Assembly (NCBI GenBank): GCA_041500225.1
Contig: JBGQLV010000028.1
Location: 1 to 31,127, forward strand
DNA: 31,127 nucleotides
DNA from: 0-14-3-00-41-53 sp041500225
Lineage (GTDB): Bacteria > Nitrospirota > Thermodesulfovibrionia > Thermodesulfovibrionales > SM23-35
Direction of reading: 5' to 3'
Shown: one piece after another, positions 15,291 to 24,223 of the stretch
How the letters are laid out: every line of letters starts with the position of its first letter
How positions within the stretch are numbered: the stretch's first letter is position 1
Notes under the pieces: generated by a model
Database searches by the model: none
What the model saw: only the letters and a program-made list of their open reading frames with translations
What the model was told of the DNA's origin: nothing
Program-made: the position numbers and the translations under genes

Positions 15291-16346
15291 ATGGAAGAGA
15301 AATTTAAATGTCCTCGGTGCGGGTTTGAGCAGTCTCCCGCAGAAGACTGCCGTAACTGCAGGGTCAATATCCCTAAATATATCGAGCTTCAGAAAAGAAG
15401 AAGGGCTATCCCAAGTGGCGGAGCCCAACGACCTCAAGGAAGTTCCCCACCAGATGGAGCTCAGGGACCTCCAGCTGATAAAAGTCAACCACCAAAAGAA
15501 GAAGCTGAGCCTCCGAAACCTCCGGAGATAAGTCCTCAAATAGAACTCCCCGGGATAGGGGAATTATTCGAAAGGTCGTGGAAGATATTTAAAAGCAGGA
15601 TAGGAACGCTTATTGTCTTGTATCTTCTTTCCGCAGTTTTCTTTATTATTCCGGTAGGTATTTTTATTGGAATCGGATATCTCTTTTCCCTGTTTTTTTC
15701 TGGTAGCAAGACGGCACTGATTGTAAGCGGCGGCTTGGTTGGCATAATTGCCGGCATTATAGCCGCATCCTGGGGGTATGCTGCGTTCATATTTGCGGTT
15801 GCTGATAACAGCCTCGGAATAAAGGATTCCCTGGATAAGGGATGGCAGAGGGTTGAGGCGTTCATATGGATTTTATCAATTCTCGGATTTATCGTCATGG
15901 GCGGTTTCTTGCTTTTTATTGTACCAGGTGTGATGTTTACGGTATGGTTCGCTTTTGCCCAGTTTATCCTTGCCGGAGAGGAAGAAAAGGGGATGAATAC
16001 GCTCTTAAAAAGCAAAGAGTATGTTCGAGGGTATTTCTGGGATATACTACTCAGGCTCTTTATAATCTGGCTTGTATCAGGAGTAATCGGTATAGTACCG
16101 ATTATCGGGCCGATATTATCCATCCTTTTTATGCCCTTTATGATGATTTTCATATATCTGATTTATGAGGATCTGAGGTCTATTAAGGGTGATGTTGCTT
16201 ATTCCTCTTCAACAGGAGAGAAATTTAAATGGATAGGTGTAGGAACCCTGGGGTATGTGGTTGTACCTCTTATTGTTATCGCCATAATGGGAGCATCACT
16301 TGTGACATCTTTGTATTTCCTTAAAGAGATGATGAGTAGTAGATAG
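15291..16346 (+). CDS. zinc-ribbon polytopic membrane protein
   Basis: The protein is 351 aa. An N-terminal zinc ribbon (Cys 7, 10, 20 and 23) is followed by a proline- and glutamine-rich linker (about 35-85). Then come long hydrophobic blocks at about 105-137, 145-173, 192-228, 255-295 and 315-345, probably six to eight membrane helices. The pattern ELFERSWKIFKSRIGTL at the start of the membrane part resembles the glycerophosphoryl diester phosphodiesterase membrane-domain/YciC-like families. I chose ATG 15291, with GGGGTG seven bases upstream. A GTG-like start at 15225 would overlap the ferredoxin gene and add 22 unconvincing residues. Function unknown. Confidence 0.75.
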   Translation: MEEKFKCPRCGFEQSPAEDCRNCRVNIPKYIELQKRRRAIPSGGAQRPQGSSPPDGAQGPPADKSQPPKEEAEPPKPPEISPQIELPGIGELFERSWKIFKSRIGTLIVLYLLSAVFFIIPVGIFIGIGYLFSLFFSGSKTALIVSGGLVGIIAGIIAASWGYAAFIFAVADNSLGIKDSLDKGWQRVEAFIWILSILGFIVMGGFLLFIVPGVMFTVWFAFAQFILAGEEEKGMNTLLKSKEYVRGYFWDILLRLFIIWLVSGVIGIVPIIGPILSILFMPFMMIFIYLIYEDLRSIKGDVAYSSSTGEKFKWIGVGTLGYVVVPLIVIAIMGASLVTSLYFLKEMMSSR

Positions 16347-16389
16347 TTTTTTATCAAGAGAGCAATAAATAAATTTATCCTTAGAATCA

Positions 16390-17454
16390 CTACAACCATT
16401 TTCTCCTTCTAAAATAAAACAGCATTGAAACACTGATAACAGCCATAAAAGCCAAGACGCCAAAATAGCCCAGACGCCACTCAAGTTCCGGCATGTATTT
16501 GAAATTCATTCCGTATATCCCTGCTATGAAAGTCAGAGGCATAAATATAGTTGCTATTATAGTTAAGACCTTCATCACCTCATTCAGTTTATTACTTATA
16601 CTTGAAAGATAAATATCGAACATCTCGGAAATAATGTCACGGTATGTCTCTATTGTATCAATAATCTGGATTGTATGATCATAAACATCCCTGAGGAACA
16701 TCCTGGTTGACTCATTAATCAGCGTTGATTCTCCTCTTTCCATATAACTGAGTGTCTCCCGTAAAGGCCACACTGATTTGCGCAGAAATATCATTCCTCT
16801 TTTCAGTTTATGGATGGATTGCAGGGTCTCTTTAGTTGGACTGGTAATTAATTTTTCCTCTAAAAGTTCTATCTTTTCTCCAACTTTTTCCAATACTATG
16901 AAGTAACTGTCAACGATTGAATCCATTAAGGCGTATGCAAGATAATCAGCGCCCATTTTTCTGCTGCGGCCTTTCCCGTTTCTAAGTCGTTCCCTGACAG
17001 GGTTAAAAACATCACCTTCTCTTTCTTGAAATGAGATAACGAAATTTGAACCGAAGATTAAACTAATCTGCTCAACCTTTGTTTCATTATCTCTTTCAGA
17101 AGGATAAAGCATTTTTAAGACGATAAATAAATAATCTCCGAAATCCTCTATTTTCGGACGTTGTTCTGTATTCACAATATCTTCCAGCAGTAGAGGATGT
17201 ATGCCAAATTGTTCTCCTATTTTTTCAATAATTCCTACCTGATGGATACCATCTATGTTTATCCATCTCACCTTTTGAGAATCTTTAAATGGAATACATT
17301 CCTCAACTGATTTTGCTTCCTCCTCATGGAATTGCTGCTCATCATAGTCAATTATGGTGATTTTTACCTTATTAGTTTTTTCGTTGCCTATATGAACGGG
17401 GGTTCCCGGCGGTAGGCCGAACTTATCTGATCTTTTTCTGCGTAATTTTGACAT
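16390..17454 (-). CDS. corA: CorA-type magnesium/cobalt transporter
   Basis: This is a homopentameric divalent cation channel of the inner membrane, 354 aa, the usual length. The cytoplasmic funnel domain covers about 1-270, with the long helix region at about 180-290. Two membrane helices follow at the C-terminus, and the signature GMN is at 315-317 in AGIYGMNFKYMPELEW. The basic C-terminal tail (FRRRKWL) is typical. It is divergent from the radical SAM gene, with a 125-base gap between them. Regulation by an upstream Mg-sensing leader is not visible. Confidence 0.93.
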   Translation of the reverse strand: MSKLRRKRSDKFGLPPGTPVHIGNEKTNKVKITIIDYDEQQFHEEEAKSVEECIPFKDSQKVRWINIDGIHQVGIIEKIGEQFGIHPLLLEDIVNTEQRPKIEDFGDYLFIVLKMLYPSERDNETKVEQISLIFGSNFVISFQEREGDVFNPVRERLRNGKGRSRKMGADYLAYALMDSIVDSYFIVLEKVGEKIELLEEKLITSPTKETLQSIHKLKRGMIFLRKSVWPLRETLSYMERGESTLINESTRMFLRDVYDHTIQIIDTIETYRDIISEMFDIYLSSISNKLNEVMKVLTIIATIFMPLTFIAGIYGMNFKYMPELEWRLGYFGVLAFMAVISVSMLFYFRRRKWL

Positions 17455-17579
17455 ATTTAGTTCACCTTACGCCAAATAATATCATAGTGTCAACACCGAG
17501 TGCAAAAGGCTGAAAGATTTGATTCTATAATCTCGGTTATAATAACAACTGATAAAACAAGACCGGAAAGAAGACGTGT

Positions 17580-19556
17580 ATGCAATCGAGACTTCTCATT
17601 ATTAACAACCCAAGTGAATATTTTGTTCATATCCCCATGGGAACTTTCGGGCTCTGTGATTACCTCAGCCAGAAAAATGTTGAGGTAAGACTGTTGAATC
17701 TGGCCCTCTACAACAGGACTGATATGAGCAAGGTTTTGGATCACTATCTGGATATATTCCAGCCCACTCATGTCGGCCTTATCTTTCACTGGCAGGAGAC
17801 CGCAGAAGGAGTATTACGGGCCGGCGAGCACATAAAATCCCATATTGACTATGTCAAGATAATCTGCGGTGGTTTTACAGCCGGATATTTTGGCGAAGAC
17901 CTTTTAGAAAAATGCCGGTTTGTGGATTACATTATCAAAGGTGATCCTGAAAAACCTCTTGAATTATTACTCAATGGTTCTGAGCTATCTGAAATTCCGA
18001 ATCTGATCTATAGGGATTCTTCCGGCGTATTATCTAACAAGGTTTCTTATCACATTGACCAGGAGACCATATCACGAATCTCATTTTGCACTTTAACTTA
18101 TCTCTATGACCATGAGTTATACATAGCTGCTGTTGATAAAAAACTCGGTTTCCCAATATTTATTGGGAGGGGGTGTGCGTTTAATTGCAAATATTGTGGT
18201 GGTAGCTGCGTATCGTTCAGGTTACACAGCGGAAGAAATAGCCCGGTAGTAAGGTCGATTAATGCAGTCGTCTCAGATCTGAAGCGCCTTAAGGATTTTA
18301 CGAAAAAAATATATATATGCTATGAAAATGACCGGGACTACATAAATACCCTATTCGAAGAGATGAAAAAAGAAAAAACCTTGATTAAAGCCTTTCAGCT
18401 AAATTATGGGGCCTGGCAGTTGTTCGACAGAAAGTTTCTGGAATTGTACAAAGAACTGTTCATCTTCGACACAGGAAACAAACCCATATTTGAGATATCT
18501 CCGGAAGTCTTTGATAATCACAGCAGGCAAAAAATAAAGCATCACAATGTAAACTATTCCATAAAAGACATTAAAGACAACCTGTATCTCATAAACGATT
18601 ACCTTGGCAACAGCGTAAATGTGTCCCTCTTTTTCAGCCGATATCATGATACTGCTAAAACATACTTCGACATGAGGAAAGAGATCGTCGGTATTTTCCG
18701 GTTAAAGCACGAGTTACTTTGTAACAAAATTACAAATGCAGAGATATTCTACGATCATCTGTCCACTGATGTGGCCGGTTACTACTGGGAAAACTATGTT
18801 GAGTATCCGCGGGATTTTGATACCCTCATTTCAGCTATAAAAAAACTTAAAGCACGGGAACAAGATAGCTTTTCGATGAATAACCTTTGCGTATATATAC
18901 CGGAAACATTATCTGAAAAGGATGTTTTTAGATGTGAGTTGCTTATATTGATTTTAAAAACCCTTGAGAAACATTTCCATGAGCTGTTTCATATCATGTA
19001 CAAATGTCTGGGCGGACTATCGATAGATATAATCGAAGAGATTATCACTGAAATATATTCGAATAGACCCGGAAATGTCTTTATTAACCTGGATTACTGC
19101 GAGCTGCTTAATTACGTAAAAATGAAAATTATGCAGCAGGAATCCTTCCTATGCAGACTTCCCTTTATTGAGGATCTGATTAGTCTTAATATAAAAAAGG
19201 CTATGTATCAATGCAGGCCACAGCATGTAAGAAGCTCCTACCAGACAGGACAGCCAAGGTTGAATCATGCATTCATATCGATTCATAATCATGATTATCT
19301 TGATCTGCAAGACTTTTTAAAAAGGTTGGAAAAAGAAGGACCAAACAACTTAACCATTGAAAAGACTGTCTTTATTTTCCTCACAAATGACATCCTGAGC
19401 ATGACTTATGAAACCTACCTTAGAACGCTGAAGGCATTCGAAAAGAACATTTCTCTTGATGAATACTATGAGCTGATGGAAAAGAAACATATCTTTGATC
19501 TTTCATATCATAAAGACCTTGTAGCAAAACTGTTCCAAAGCAATGTGCTGTATTAA
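17580..19556 (+). CDS. radical SAM protein with B12-binding-like N-terminus
   Basis: The protein is 658 aa. The first 140 residues follow the B12-binding fold often fused to radical SAM enzymes (LLIINNPSEYF; VGLIFHWQETAEGVLRAGEH; IICGGFTAGYFGE; YIIKGDPEKPLELLL), although no DXHXXG cobalamin motif is seen. The radical SAM motif is GRGCAFNCKYCGGSC, with Cys 199, 203 and 206 binding [4Fe-4S] and Cys 210 beyond. The last 250 residues have no family I recognise and contain His/Cys-bearing text (MYQCRPQHVRSS). Related proteins methylate or rearrange small molecules or peptides. No precursor peptide or biosynthetic partner is visible nearby, so the substrate is unknown. It stands alone, between corA and a repeat element. 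Confidence 0.85.
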   Translation: MQSRLLIINNPSEYFVHIPMGTFGLCDYLSQKNVEVRLLNLALYNRTDMSKVLDHYLDIFQPTHVGLIFHWQETAEGVLRAGEHIKSHIDYVKIICGGFTAGYFGEDLLEKCRFVDYIIKGDPEKPLELLLNGSELSEIPNLIYRDSSGVLSNKVSYHIDQETISRISFCTLTYLYDHELYIAAVDKKLGFPIFIGRGCAFNCKYCGGSCVSFRLHSGRNSPVVRSINAVVSDLKRLKDFTKKIYICYENDRDYINTLFEEMKKEKTLIKAFQLNYGAWQLFDRKFLELYKELFIFDTGNKPIFEISPEVFDNHSRQKIKHHNVNYSIKDIKDNLYLINDYLGNSVNVSLFFSRYHDTAKTYFDMRKEIVGIFRLKHELLCNKITNAEIFYDHLSTDVAGYYWENYVEYPRDFDTLISAIKKLKAREQDSFSMNNLCVYIPETLSEKDVFRCELLILILKTLEKHFHELFHIMYKCLGGLSIDIIEEIITEIYSNRPGNVFINLDYCELLNYVKMKIMQQESFLCRLPFIEDLISLNIKKAMYQCRPQHVRSSYQTGQPRLNHAFISIHNHDYLDLQDFLKRLEKEGPNNLTIEKTVFIFLTNDILSMTYETYLRTLKAFEKNISLDEYYELMEKKHIFDLSYHKDLVAKLFQSNVLY

Positions 19557-19590
19557 TATATCAACAGCTTAATAGAGCATGGTTTTATTT

Positions 19591-19769
19591 AGAGTCTGTT
19601 TATAAATTGTCATTTCCGTAAAAAGTCGTCATTCTCGCGAATCCGTCTTACGTATTGACGGAGGGAATCCAGTGTTTTCAATAGGTTCTGTCCCGAAAGC
19701 GTTCGGGACCGGTCAAGTTTACCCGCCTCTGGCGGCGCCGAAGGCGACCAGGGCCGTAGGATGACAAAG
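19591..19769. mobile_element. dispersed palindromic element (MITE-like), copy 2
   Basis: This copy aligns without gaps to 5988-6166, with about 12 differences. The core 19628-19765 is again 138 bases, beginning GTCATTCTCG and ending AGGATGAC. An inner hairpin, TCCCGAAAGCGTTCGGGA, is perfect here but degraded in copy 1. The right flank differs from copy 1 and runs into a transposase relic at 19763-19894. Confidence 0.78.
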
Positions 19770-19894
19770 ATTGTAATTTAATAAATCTCAGGGAGATAGC
19801 AGAATATTTGGATCTGCATTATGTTACAATAAACAGCGTTGTTACAAAATCTGAGGAAAAATTAAAAAATTGTATTAGTATGATTTGCCTCTGA
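19763..19894 (+). pseudogene. C-terminal relic of a REP-associated/IS200-like transposase
   Basis: A frame open from inside the repeat to TGA at 19892 reads NLREIAEYLDLHYVTINSVV followed by TKSEEKLKNCI. The REIAEYL.LHY.T..SVV pattern is the DnaA-like helix-turn-helix found at the C-terminus of many REP-associated tyrosine transposases. The tyrosine-nuclease part is missing upstream, cut off by the repeat element. The relic ends 57 bases before the S1-domain gene. Confidence 0.55.
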
Positions 19895-19951
19895 TTTTGG
19901 TCTGTACAGGGAGTTAAAGGAAAGAATCCGGAGAAAAAGAGATTAGAAATT

Positions 19952-21478
19952 ATGTCTAATGAGAATATGAGGAATGATTCTTTTTCGCTCAGCGAATCAG
20001 GAGAGTCTGAAAATACCTGCGAGGTTGGTAAAATTGTTGAACAAGAAGAGAGTTTCGCCGAGTTGCTGGAGAAAAGCAGTAATTTATCAGAGAGGCTTGA
20101 ACCCGGCCAGAAGGTCAAGGTTAAAGTAATAAGCATCTCCGGAGATAGCGTTTACGTTGACCTGGGCGGAAAAAGCGAAGGTGTGATAGACCTGAGTGAA
20201 TTCGTTGCTGAAGATGGGACCCTCCATATAAAAGAAGGTGATGAGATTGAGGCTTTTTTCTTATCTGTTCAGGATGGTATGAGGAAGATGACAACCCTGA
20301 TTCGTGGTTATTCTTCTGTTCATTTAAAGGCCATTCGCGATGTCTACGATGCCGGGTTGCCTATAAACGGTGAGGTAAAGCGTGAGGTAAAGGGTGGCTT
20401 CGAGATATTAATAAACGGTGTGAGATGTTTTTGTCCCTTTTCTCAGATCGGCTTGAAAGGTGGTCGTGAGGGTGCTAATTTCCCGGGGCAGACCTTTCCT
20501 TTTAAAGTGCTGGAATTTAAAGATGACGGCCGAAATATCATTGTTTCAAGGAGGACTCTGCTTGAGCAGGAGAAACAGTCCCGGATAGACAGACTCAAGG
20601 AAACTCTCGAGATTGGGATGGATGTTAAAGCTAAAATTTGTTCTATTCAGAATTTCGGCGCCTTTATTGACCTTGGCGGGATTGACGGCCTGATTCCGAT
20701 AAGTGAGATTTCCTGGGACAGGACAGAGAATCCCGGAGATGCTTTGGCTATTGGCCAGGAGGTGACCGCAAGAATTATTTCTCTGGACTGGGATAAAAGC
20801 CGTCTGACCCTGAGTATAAAGGCGACTAAGCCTGATCCATGGGCTACAGCAGCTAAGAAATATGCGGTGGACAGCAGAGTTAGTGGAACAATTGTAAGGC
20901 TGGCACCTTTTGGTGCTTTTGTGAACCTTGAACCAGGCATTGACGGTTTGATCCATATCTCAAACCTCGGTGCCGGAAGACGGATCAATCATCCCAGAGA
21001 AGTAGTTCAGGTTGGCCAATGGATAGAAGCATATGTCTTAACAATTGACATTTTGAACAGGAAGATATCCCTGGCCATGCAATCAAAACTAAAACCTGAA
21101 AAGATTGTTTTTCCTGCTGTAGGTGAACTGCTTGAGGGGGTTGTTGAAAGAATAATGCCTTTCGGTATTTTCATAAACGTGGATAATGGTTTGATCGGAC
21201 TTATCCCAAATTCCGAGATGGAGACTCCTCGCGGTACAGACCATAACAAAATGTTTCAAACAGGGACTATTATGAAAGTGGTTGTGGTTGAAGTGGATAC
21301 CGGCCGTGGAAAGGTACTTCTGAGTCGCAGAGGGGTTAAGGAAAAAGAGGAACAGGAGGAGTTTAATCGTTATAAGGATATGGTCAAAAAAGAGGATAAA
21401 TCCTCAAACAGTCTCGGGAGACTCGGAGAGAAACTGAAGGCAAAGATGGAAGAGGAGAAAATAAAAAAGATTATATAA
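19952..21478 (+). CDS. rpsA: S1-domain RNA-binding protein (ribosomal protein S1-like)
   Basis: The protein is 508 aa with an acidic N-terminal tail followed by five S1 (OB-fold) repeats, at about 51-115, 133-205, 220-290, 305-378 and 390-463. Clear copies are AKICSIQNFGAFIDLGGIDG, GTIVRLAPFGAFVNLEPGID and GVVERIMPFGIFINVDNGLI. The end is rich in Lys and Glu. Ribosomal S1 binds mRNA on the 30S subunit; five-repeat forms of this length occur outside the gamma-proteobacteria, but the gene could also be an accessory S1 protein. The ATG lacks a strong Shine-Dalgarno site; GGAGA about 20 bases upstream is too far. The 3' end overlaps the transketolase stop by 8 bases in convergent orientation. Confidence 0.85.
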   Translation: MSNENMRNDSFSLSESGESENTCEVGKIVEQEESFAELLEKSSNLSERLEPGQKVKVKVISISGDSVYVDLGGKSEGVIDLSEFVAEDGTLHIKEGDEIEAFFLSVQDGMRKMTTLIRGYSSVHLKAIRDVYDAGLPINGEVKREVKGGFEILINGVRCFCPFSQIGLKGGREGANFPGQTFPFKVLEFKDDGRNIIVSRRTLLEQEKQSRIDRLKETLEIGMDVKAKICSIQNFGAFIDLGGIDGLIPISEISWDRTENPGDALAIGQEVTARIISLDWDKSRLTLSIKATKPDPWATAAKKYAVDSRVSGTIVRLAPFGAFVNLEPGIDGLIHISNLGAGRRINHPREVVQVGQWIEAYVLTIDILNRKISLAMQSKLKPEKIVFPAVGELLEGVVERIMPFGIFINVDNGLIGLIPNSEMETPRGTDHNKMFQTGTIMKVVVVEVDTGRGKVLLSRRGVKEKEEQEEFNRYKDMVKKEDKSSNSLGRLGEKLKAKMEEEKIKKII

Positions 21479-23333
21479 TCTCCTTTACCTTTTTAATAAT
21501 GGCACTTCTTGAGATTTCCTCATAATCAAGGAGTTCATCCGGTTTTCCACTCCTTGGCATTTTTCGTACTGATAGTGAATGAACTGGTGCAGCATGACCG
21601 GATAGCGCGGTCTTAACAGCCTCTCCAAGACCGCCTTCTGCAAAATGGTCTTCAACAGTAATGATTGCCTTTGTAGTTCTTGCAGCTTCACGAAGCGTTG
21701 ATATATCAATCGGCTTGATGCTATAGAGGTCGGTCACGCGAATAAAAATCCCCTCTTTTTTCAACTCCTCGTAGGCATTAAGCGCTTCATGGAGTGTTAT
21801 CCCTGCTGCAATGACGGTTACAAAATCGCTGTTGCTCTTTCTTAATACCTTGCTTCCACCAATTATAAACTCTTCGTCTTTGTCATAAATAATCGGGGTG
21901 TCTTTTCTTGTGGTGCGTATATATACTATGCCGTTATGTTTTGCAGCTTCCTCAACTAATTTTTCAGTTGATACTGCATCTGATGGATATAACACAACGC
22001 TATTTAAAATAGCTCTGAACATGGCTATATCCTCAAGCCCCATTTGAGAAGGTCCATCCTCGCCAATAGATACCCCGGCATGAGAACCGACAAATTTAAT
22101 GTTTGCGTCTGAATACTGACTCATCCTTATCTGGTCAAAGGCACGGGTGAAAAATGCGGCAAAGGTTGAAACAAAAGGAATTTTACCCCGACGGGACAAA
22201 CCCAGTGCTGCCCCCACCATATTTTGTTCTGCAATATACATCTCAAAAAACTCTTCAGGGTATTTTTCCTTGAATATCTCAGAATAGGTCGAATTACTCA
22301 CCTCTGCATCTAAAACCACTATATTGGGAAATTGCGGGAAAATACGCACTAATGCTTTACCATAGGCCTTGCGTGTGGCAACAGGTTTATCAGGAGGATA
22401 GTTGATTAACTGTTCAATTGGACCCCCATTAATTTCCCCCGTGGCAAAAGGGGATAAAGAGGGGTCTGGTTTCATATCTTCTGGTTTTAAAATTTCTCCC
22501 ATTATTGATGTATCAACTGCGCCAAACTCCTGTAATGCCTTTGTCAATTCTTCTTTTTTAGGCGCTTTTCCATGCCAGCCGTGCTGATCTTCAAGAAAAG
22601 AGATTCCTTTCCCTTTAATGGTTTTGGCAATAATCATAGCTGGTCTATTAATGACGCGAAGTGTTTTTTCATAAGCAGTAATAATTTCGGGGAAGGAGTG
22701 TCCGTCGATTAAAACCGTTTCCCATCCAAAAGATGAAATTCTCCTTTCATAGGCGTTTAGGTCATGTCCATACATTGTTTCTCCACACTGACCCAGTCGG
22801 TTCACATCAATAATGCCAACAAGATTATCCAATTTATAGTGTGAGGCGATCTGTATAGCTTCCCATTGTGAACCCTCTGACATTTCACTGTCCCCAAGTA
22901 GTACGTATGTCCTGTAAGGCAGTTTATCAAGGTATTTAGCATTCAAAGCCATTCCCAGGCCGATAGAAAGACCCTGCCCCAGAGAACCTGTCGCTGCTTC
23001 AGTATACCGGAATGCAGCGGTAGGATGCCCCTCCAAAGGACTTCCGAACTTTCTCATGGACATCAATTCTTTTTCAGTCAATTTTCCGGCAGCAGCCCAT
23101 AAGGCATAAAAAAGAGGTGAGGCATGGCCTTTAGAAAAAATCAAGCGATCATTATTAGGATACTCTGGTTGATTTACATCGAATCTAAAGATTCCGCCAA
23201 ACAAAAGACCGGTCATCAGATCAGTTGCTGACAGAGAAGATGTGGGGTGACCGGAACCAGCCTCAGTAGTTGAAGTAAGGATGAAATAGCGGATCAATTT
23301 TGCTATCTTTTTTAATTTTTCTATATCAACCAT
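21471..23333 (-). CDS. tkt: transketolase
   Basis: This thiamine-diphosphate enzyme of the non-oxidative pentose phosphate pathway moves two-carbon units between sugar phosphates. It is 620 aa in one chain, carrying both halves that are split in some anaerobes. His 29 (SGHPTSS), His 70 (SKGHASP) and His 103 (EGHPT) match active-site histidines. The ThDP signature GDSEMSEGSQWEA starts at about 147 and ends with Asn 178. The pyrimidine-binding half has the Glu-bearing AEQNMVGAALGLS, and EDHFAEGGLG marks the C-terminal domain. It could also function as a DHAP/formaldehyde transketolase-like form, but that is not indicated. It starts 8 bases after the epimerase-like gene, so the two form an operon. 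Confidence 0.93.
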   Translation of the reverse strand: MVDIEKLKKIAKLIRYFILTSTTEAGSGHPTSSLSATDLMTGLLFGGIFRFDVNQPEYPNNDRLIFSKGHASPLFYALWAAAGKLTEKELMSMRKFGSPLEGHPTAAFRYTEAATGSLGQGLSIGLGMALNAKYLDKLPYRTYVLLGDSEMSEGSQWEAIQIASHYKLDNLVGIIDVNRLGQCGETMYGHDLNAYERRISSFGWETVLIDGHSFPEIITAYEKTLRVINRPAMIIAKTIKGKGISFLEDQHGWHGKAPKKEELTKALQEFGAVDTSIMGEILKPEDMKPDPSLSPFATGEINGGPIEQLINYPPDKPVATRKAYGKALVRIFPQFPNIVVLDAEVSNSTYSEIFKEKYPEEFFEMYIAEQNMVGAALGLSRRGKIPFVSTFAAFFTRAFDQIRMSQYSDANIKFVGSHAGVSIGEDGPSQMGLEDIAMFRAILNSVVLYPSDAVSTEKLVEEAAKHNGIVYIRTTRKDTPIIYDKDEEFIIGGSKVLRKSNSDFVTVIAAGITLHEALNAYEELKKEGIFIRVTDLYSIKPIDISTLREAARTTKAIITVEDHFAEGGLGEAVKTALSGHAAPVHSLSVRKMPRSGKPDELLDYEEISRSAIIKKVKEII

Positions 23334-23341
23334 TGTATTCT

Positions 23342-24031
23342 TTAGGGTTTTTCATTTCTAAAAAGCTTTGTGCCTCCCGAATTAATTCCTTTAATCTCGA
23401 GTTCAGTTAATCTTTTTTTGAATAGCTTATAATTCTCTTCCGGATTATCTGCAAGGAAAATCCTGCTCCCAACACAAACATAATCAACTCCAAGCTCAAA
23501 AAATAACCTTAAATTTTCGAGCGAGACACCGCCGTCGACCGAAATAATCTTGTCTGGAAAAATCTGTCGTGCCTCCTCAATCTTCTTGAGCACAGCAGGC
23601 TTAAAGGTACTTCCATATTGTCCGGGGTCTACAGTAAGGAACAGCAATGTATTAACATGTCCTGCTATATCTTGGAATTCGCCTATTTCCGTTTCAGGGT
23701 TAATTGCTATCCCGGCAGCTATTCCTCTTTTTTTCATTTGGTTAATGAAATCAAGATGTTTTACATCTGATTCAAAATGGAATATTACCTTTTTAAGATA
23801 TAAGTTGCTTATTCGGCTCATAAATGCTGAAGGATGCTTTACCATCAGATGTATCTCAAAGGACAGGGGTGTTCTGATACTATTTATCTTATCTGCCTGG
23901 AAACTTTTCGAGGGGACAAAAAAACCATCCATGAAATCTATCTGGACATAGTCTGCAAAAGATTCAGCCTGTTTTAGTCTCAAAAGAAAATCGTCATAGT
24001 TTTCTGCAAGTATTGCCGGGACTATCTTCAT
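23342..24031 (-). CDS. rpe: ribulose-phosphate 3-epimerase-like protein, divergent metal site
   Basis: This is a TIM-barrel protein of 229 aa, upstream of transketolase in the same operon, where it would supply xylulose 5-phosphate. Family motifs are IVPAILAENY (usual APSIL), VQIDFMDGFFVPS, FEIHLMVKHP, LTVDPGQYGSTF (usual VNPGFGGQ) and ISVDGGV. The first metal-binding histidine of the family (VHxDVMDG) is Gln 30 here, while Asp 32, His 61 and the Asp of VDGGV are kept. The phosphate-binding loop is also unusual. AGGAG lies about eight bases before the ATG. It is clearly in the epimerase superfamily; whether it is a true Rpe or a variant is uncertain. Confidence 0.8.
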   Translation of the reverse strand: MKIVPAILAENYDDFLLRLKQAESFADYVQIDFMDGFFVPSKSFQADKINSIRTPLSFEIHLMVKHPSAFMSRISNLYLKKVIFHFESDVKHLDFINQMKKRGIAAGIAINPETEIGEFQDIAGHVNTLLFLTVDPGQYGSTFKPAVLKKIEEARQIFPDKIISVDGGVSLENLRLFFELGVDYVCVGSRIFLADNPEENYKLFKKRLTELEIKGINSGGTKLFRNEKP

Positions 24032-24223
24032 CTCGTTAAACTCCTAAAGTAGAAACCGGAGAAATCCTGAAATATTATAATTAATCATATCATAAAGGTG
24101 TTGTCTGTTTTATATATTTCATTGCCTCATATCCAATAAGAGTACTTTCTATTTGGACAAATAGTCATTAACAATTATTTAAAATATTCTGGTAAAATAA
24201 AAAACTTAATCTCAAGGAGGAAA

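Noticed and set aside
17490..17789. 99-codon minus-strand frame over the corA/radical SAM gap
   Set aside because: It overlaps the N-terminal part of the radical SAM gene, which has clear homology.
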